DNA of 25,164 bases. Origin: JBKJZO01 sp046715235. Its GTDB lineage: Bacteria > Actinomycetota > Actinomycetes > BP-191. The stretch spans positions 1 to 25,164 of the forward strand of contig JBKJZO010000050.1 in assembly GCA_046715235.1 (NCBI GenBank), in the 5' to 3' direction. Below the pieces are notes generated by a model. The model saw nothing but the letters and a program-made list of their open reading frames with translations. It was not told the origin of the DNA and searched no databases. A program made the position numbers and the translations under genes. This document shows positions 22,741-25,164 of the stretch, piece by piece (position 1 is the stretch's first letter; every line of letters starts with the position of its first letter).

Positions 22741-22851
22741 ACATGGAACAGCTCCTGGCCTACCTCGTCGTGTGTCAAGGTTTCTGAAAGAACGACTCCC
22801 CGACCGGGCGCTCGCCCTAGGATCAAAGGTCACCCGAGGGAAAGGCCCCGA

Positions 22852-23889
22852 ATGCAGACCTCGTCTGAAGATTGGTACGTCGTCGGCCTGGACAACGGCG
22901 GCACGAACAACAACGCGACGGTGCTCGCCGCGCAGCGCCGGTTTCTCGTGGACTCGCTCGTCGAAACCCCTAGCCGGGTGCTCGAGGGGCCGGTTGTCGC
23001 GGTCGAGGCGATGGCCGAGGCATTCGGCGCGATCCTCGATTTGACCGGCATCGAGCGATCGTCGGTCAGGGCAGTCGGGCTCGACACTCCCGGTCCGGCG
23101 AGCGCCGTCGGGGTGATCTCGTCGCGGGGAGGCACCAACTTCGCGCTCGAAGCCTGGCACGGGTACGACGTGCGCAGCGCGCTCGAGCGGCGGCTCGGCC
23201 TACCGGTGGTCTATGAGAACGACGGCAACTCGGCGGCGCTCTACGCGCACTACGTGCGCTTCGGCGACCGCGCGGCTGAGCACTCGTCGGTGTCGGCGAT
23301 CGTGGGTACCGGTCTCGGCGGTGGCGTCATCGAAAGCGGGCGCATCGTCTATGGGGTCACAGGAGGTGGGGGCGAGTTCGGCCACGTGCACATCCCGATG
23401 GAGGGCCTGCTCGCACCGGGCCAGCCGATCCCTCAGTGCAACTGCGGGTTCGCCGCGGACGCCGAGAGCGTCGCTTCGCTCGCCGGCATCACGCGCAACC
23501 TGCTCCCCTACTGGCTCACGCAGTTCCCCGGGCACGAGCTCGGTGATATCGGGGACATGGGCTTGGCGGCGAAGATGGTGCGCGGGTTCGCGGAGAAGGG
23601 CGACGAGCTGGCGCTGAAGATCTTCGAGCAGCAGGCGATAGCGCTCGGCCACCTCTTCACGATCGCCGCCAACTTCACCGACCCCGCGGCGTACTTCGTC
23701 GGCGGCGGAGTCGTCGAGACGGCGCCGCACTTCCGCGAGTGGTTCCTCGGCAAGGTCCGGGAACACACTTGCCTGCGCGCCGAGCAAGCTGCGGTCGTGA
23801 CATTCGACCTGGTGCCCGACCTCGACATGGCGGGGGCGCGCGGCTCGGCGGTCGCCGCTCTGGAAATGGTGCGGGCCTCGGCCAGCTAG
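22852..23889 (+). CDS. ROK-family sugar kinase (glucokinase-like)
   Basis: This 345-residue protein has an N-terminal phosphate-binding DWYVVGLDNGGTNNNATVLA and the catalytic YENDGNSAALYAHYVRFGDR. The glycine loop SAIVGTGLGGGVIESGRIVY and the ROK motif GGGGEFGHVHIPME follow. The zinc-binding segment reads PQCNCGFAADAESVAS: the usual CxCGxxGCxE has its third Cys replaced by Asp and Gly by Ala. The rest (GHLFTIAANFTDPAAYFVGG, LDMAGARGSAVAALEM) is typical. The substrate is probably a hexose or N-acetyl-hexosamine. The gene has an ATG start with GAGGGAAAGG upstream and converges with the sepIVA-like gene over 31 bp. Confidence 0.88.
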   Translation: MQTSSEDWYVVGLDNGGTNNNATVLAAQRRFLVDSLVETPSRVLEGPVVAVEAMAEAFGAILDLTGIERSSVRAVGLDTPGPASAVGVISSRGGTNFALEAWHGYDVRSALERRLGLPVVYENDGNSAALYAHYVRFGDRAAEHSSVSAIVGTGLGGGVIESGRIVYGVTGGGGEFGHVHIPMEGLLAPGQPIPQCNCGFAADAESVASLAGITRNLLPYWLTQFPGHELGDIGDMGLAAKMVRGFAEKGDELALKIFEQQAIALGHLFTIAANFTDPAAYFVGGGVVETAPHFREWFLGKVREHTCLRAEQAAVVTFDLVPDLDMAGARGSAVAALEMVRASAS

Positions 23890-23920
23890 GGCCTTCGAGC
23901 GGTTTGGCTTCGTCGAGCGG

Positions 23921-24460
23921 TCAGCCGGGGAGTGGGGTGTCGTCGCCGAGCGCGCCAGGCTCGCCGAGCGCGTCGAGTTCCTGGCGGCCGCGCAGTTTGT
24001 CGCGTCCGCGCTCGACCGCCGTCAGGACCTTGTTGAGCACAACCTCGAAGTTGGCGAGCTTGGCGTCGACGTAGTCGTCGACCTCCACCTGCATGCGCCG
24101 GGCTTCTTCGTTGGCGTCGTCGATGATGCGGTCGGCCTCGCGCTCGGAGCGCTTCACGACCTCCGTCTCGCTGACGAGACGATCGCGCTCCCGCTCGGCG
24201 TCGGCGAGGATCTGCTCCGCCTGCCGCTTGCCTTCTTCGAGGACCTCGTTGCGGTCCTTGAGGACGAACTGCGCCTCGCGCAGCTCGGAGGGCAGCATCT
24301 CGCGCACCTCGTCGAGCAACGTCAGCATGTCGGTGCGGTTGACGATGCAGGACGCCGACATCGGCATCGACCGAGCTGTCTCGACCATCTCCGTGAGCTG
24401 GTCGAGCTTGACGTGGATGTCGACGCCGTCGGACGGACTGGCGGGGTTGTCGGTGCTCAC
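23921..24460 (-). CDS. DivIVA-domain coiled-coil protein, SepIVA-like
   Basis: This 179-residue protein sits next to coaD and resembles mycobacterial SepIVA (Rv2927c), an essential septation factor. The N-terminal part (IHVKLDQLTEMVETARSMPM, VNRTDMLTLLDEVREMLPSE) matches that family. A coiled coil with Ala/Glu/Arg heptads (GKRQAEQILADAERERDRLV, SEREADRIIDDANEEARRMQ) and the closing VDDYVDAKLANFEVVLNKVL follow. It is shorter than mycobacterial SepIVA, mainly in the central coil. The GTG start at 24460 overlaps the coaD stop as GTGA. Confidence 0.85.
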   Translation of the reverse strand: MSTDNPASPSDGVDIHVKLDQLTEMVETARSMPMSASCIVNRTDMLTLLDEVREMLPSELREAQFVLKDRNEVLEEGKRQAEQILADAERERDRLVSETEVVKRSEREADRIIDDANEEARRMQVEVDDYVDAKLANFEVVLNKVLTAVERGRDKLRGRQELDALGEPGALGDDTPLPG

Positions 24461-24948
24461 GCTGGCTGCTCTCCCGCTCCGAGACGTTCGGTCAGGCGGC
24501 GGACCACCGCTTCAGGCACCAGCTCGGCCACGTCGCCGCCGTACATCGCGATCTCTTTGACGAGACTGGAAGAAAGGAAAGAGTAGAGCGGGTTGGTGGT
24601 CATGAACAAAGTTTCGACGCTCGCCAGCCGGTGGTTCATCTGCGCCATCTGCAGTTCGTACTCGAAGTCGCTGACCGCTCGCAGTCCCTTAACGATGACG
24701 GGAATGTCGTTGTGGCGGCAGTAGTCGACGAGTAGACCACTGAATCCGTCGACGATGATGTTGCCGTAGCTGGCCACCACCTCACCGATCATCTCGATGC
24801 GTTCCTCGACGGTGAACAGGCCCTGCTTCGCCTGGTTGATGAGTACCGCGACGACGACCTGGTCGTAGAGCTTGCTGGCCCGTCCCAGGATGTCGAGGTG
24901 GCCGTTGGTGATGGGGTCGAAGGACCCCGGGCAGACCGCCCGCCGCAC
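24457..24948 (-). CDS. coaD: Pantetheine-phosphate adenylyltransferase
   Basis: CoaD makes dephospho-CoA from 4'-phosphopantetheine and ATP. The 163-residue product starts MRRAVCPGSFDPITNGHLDI (the T/HxGH nucleotide motif is TNGH), contains LVDYCRHNDIPVIVKGLRAV and YELQMAQMNHRLASVETLFM, and the SSSLVKEIAMYGGDV motif near the C-terminus. Length is standard. GTG 24948 lies 40 nt downstream of the rsmD stop, and the two are usually co-transcribed. Confidence 0.97.
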   Translation of the reverse strand: MRRAVCPGSFDPITNGHLDILGRASKLYDQVVVAVLINQAKQGLFTVEERIEMIGEVVASYGNIIVDGFSGLLVDYCRHNDIPVIVKGLRAVSDFEYELQMAQMNHRLASVETLFMTTNPLYSFLSSSLVKEIAMYGGDVAELVPEAVVRRLTERLGAGEQPA

Positions 24949-24988
24949 TGTTCGCCGCCCTCCTCCGCAAGGTCCGGCCGCGACTACG

Positions 24989-25164
24989 CTAGCCAGCTGC
25001 GCGCCGACCGTACCAAAGCGTCCCTTCGCCGTAGCGGCGGTCGCGCTCCGGCTCGATGCCGTCCGGCCAGAGCCACGGGTCGTCGCGGGTCGAGCGCTCG
25101 ACCGCGACGACAGCGCCGTCGCGCATACAGCCCGACTTGATGAGTCTTGCGAGGAGCTCTCGTA
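24989..25164 (-). CDS. rsmD: 16S rRNA (guanine966-N2)-methyltransferase RsmD (5' part outside window)
   Basis: The minus strand from the window edge reads RELLARLIKSGCMRDGAVVA, VERSTRDDPWLWPDGIEPER and DRRYGEGTLWYGRRAAG, ending at TAG 24991-24989. The VVAVERS and ending RxYGExxLWYGR pattern is the C-terminus of RsmD, which methylates G966 of 16S rRNA. Only the last 58 codons are visible. The rsmD-coaD neighbourhood supports the call. Confidence 0.9.
   Translation of the reverse strand, partial: RELLARLIKSGCMRDGAVVAVERSTRDDPWLWPDGIEPERDRRYGEGTLWYGRRAAG

Overview
The window is a chromosomal segment of a high-GC Gram-positive bacterium (Actinomycetota). Evidence is the strong G/C bias at third codon positions, frequent GTG starts, dense operons with 4-nt overlaps, and the gene order rplS-trmD-rimM-khpA-rpsP-ffh ... 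glnD-glnB-amt-ftsY-smc-(small coiled-coil gene)-acyP ... mutM-rnc-plsX-rpmF-DUF177 ... sepIVA-like-coaD-rsmD. This is the conserved actinobacterial arrangement, read almost entirely on the minus strand. A DUF222/13E12-type remnant also points to this phylum. I cannot assign a genus from the sequence alone.

Layout from left to right. At 1-4198 (minus) lie translation and secretion genes: ribosomal protein L19 (cut by the window edge), tRNA m1G37 methyltransferase TrmD, ribosome maturation factor RimM, KH protein KhpA, S16 and the SRP GTPase Ffh. At 4307-4960 (plus) are two small genes divergent from ffh, an unidentified actinobacterial protein and a SnoaL/NTF2-fold protein. At 5180-6333 is a first accessory patch: a VapBC-type toxin-antitoxin pair with its own promoter, abutting a decayed DUF222 gene. 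At 6338-10213 (minus) is a nitrogen-control operon, amt-glnB-glnD. At 10350-15430 (minus) are ftsY, smc and a conserved 61-residue coiled-coil gene. At 15623-19684 are acylphosphatase (minus), a divergent ATP-grasp ligase (plus), then mutM, rnc, plsX and rpmF (minus), with DUF177 at 19687-20250 heading that operon.

A second, larger accessory patch (about 20290-22790) interrupts the usual DUF177 to sepIVA spacing. It holds a truncated Clp N-domain gene, a 5'-truncated ORF followed by a HEAT-repeat gene with no normal start codon (arranged like a toxin tail with an immunity gene), a perfect 22-bp palindrome, a startless ORF, an MbcA/Xre/ParS-like antitoxin-type gene and a Phd-antitoxin-like tail. 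An intact ROK-family kinase follows at 22852-23889. The window ends with sepIVA-like, coaD and the 3' end of rsmD (minus).

The core genes work in ribosome assembly and tRNA methylation, co-translational membrane targeting (Ffh with FtsY), chromosome condensation (SMC), ammonium uptake and its PII control, DNA repair (MutM), RNA processing (RNase III), phospholipid synthesis (PlsX), CoA synthesis (CoaD) and septation (SepIVA-like). The most unusual material is the two patches of decayed toxin-antitoxin and mobile-type genes in otherwise conserved operons, and the glnD and HEAT genes whose homologous-looking reading frames extend upstream of any normal start codon. I do not see a clearly new multi-gene system. 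The best candidate for something undescribed is the toxin-tail/HEAT-immunity-like pair at 20604-21447.
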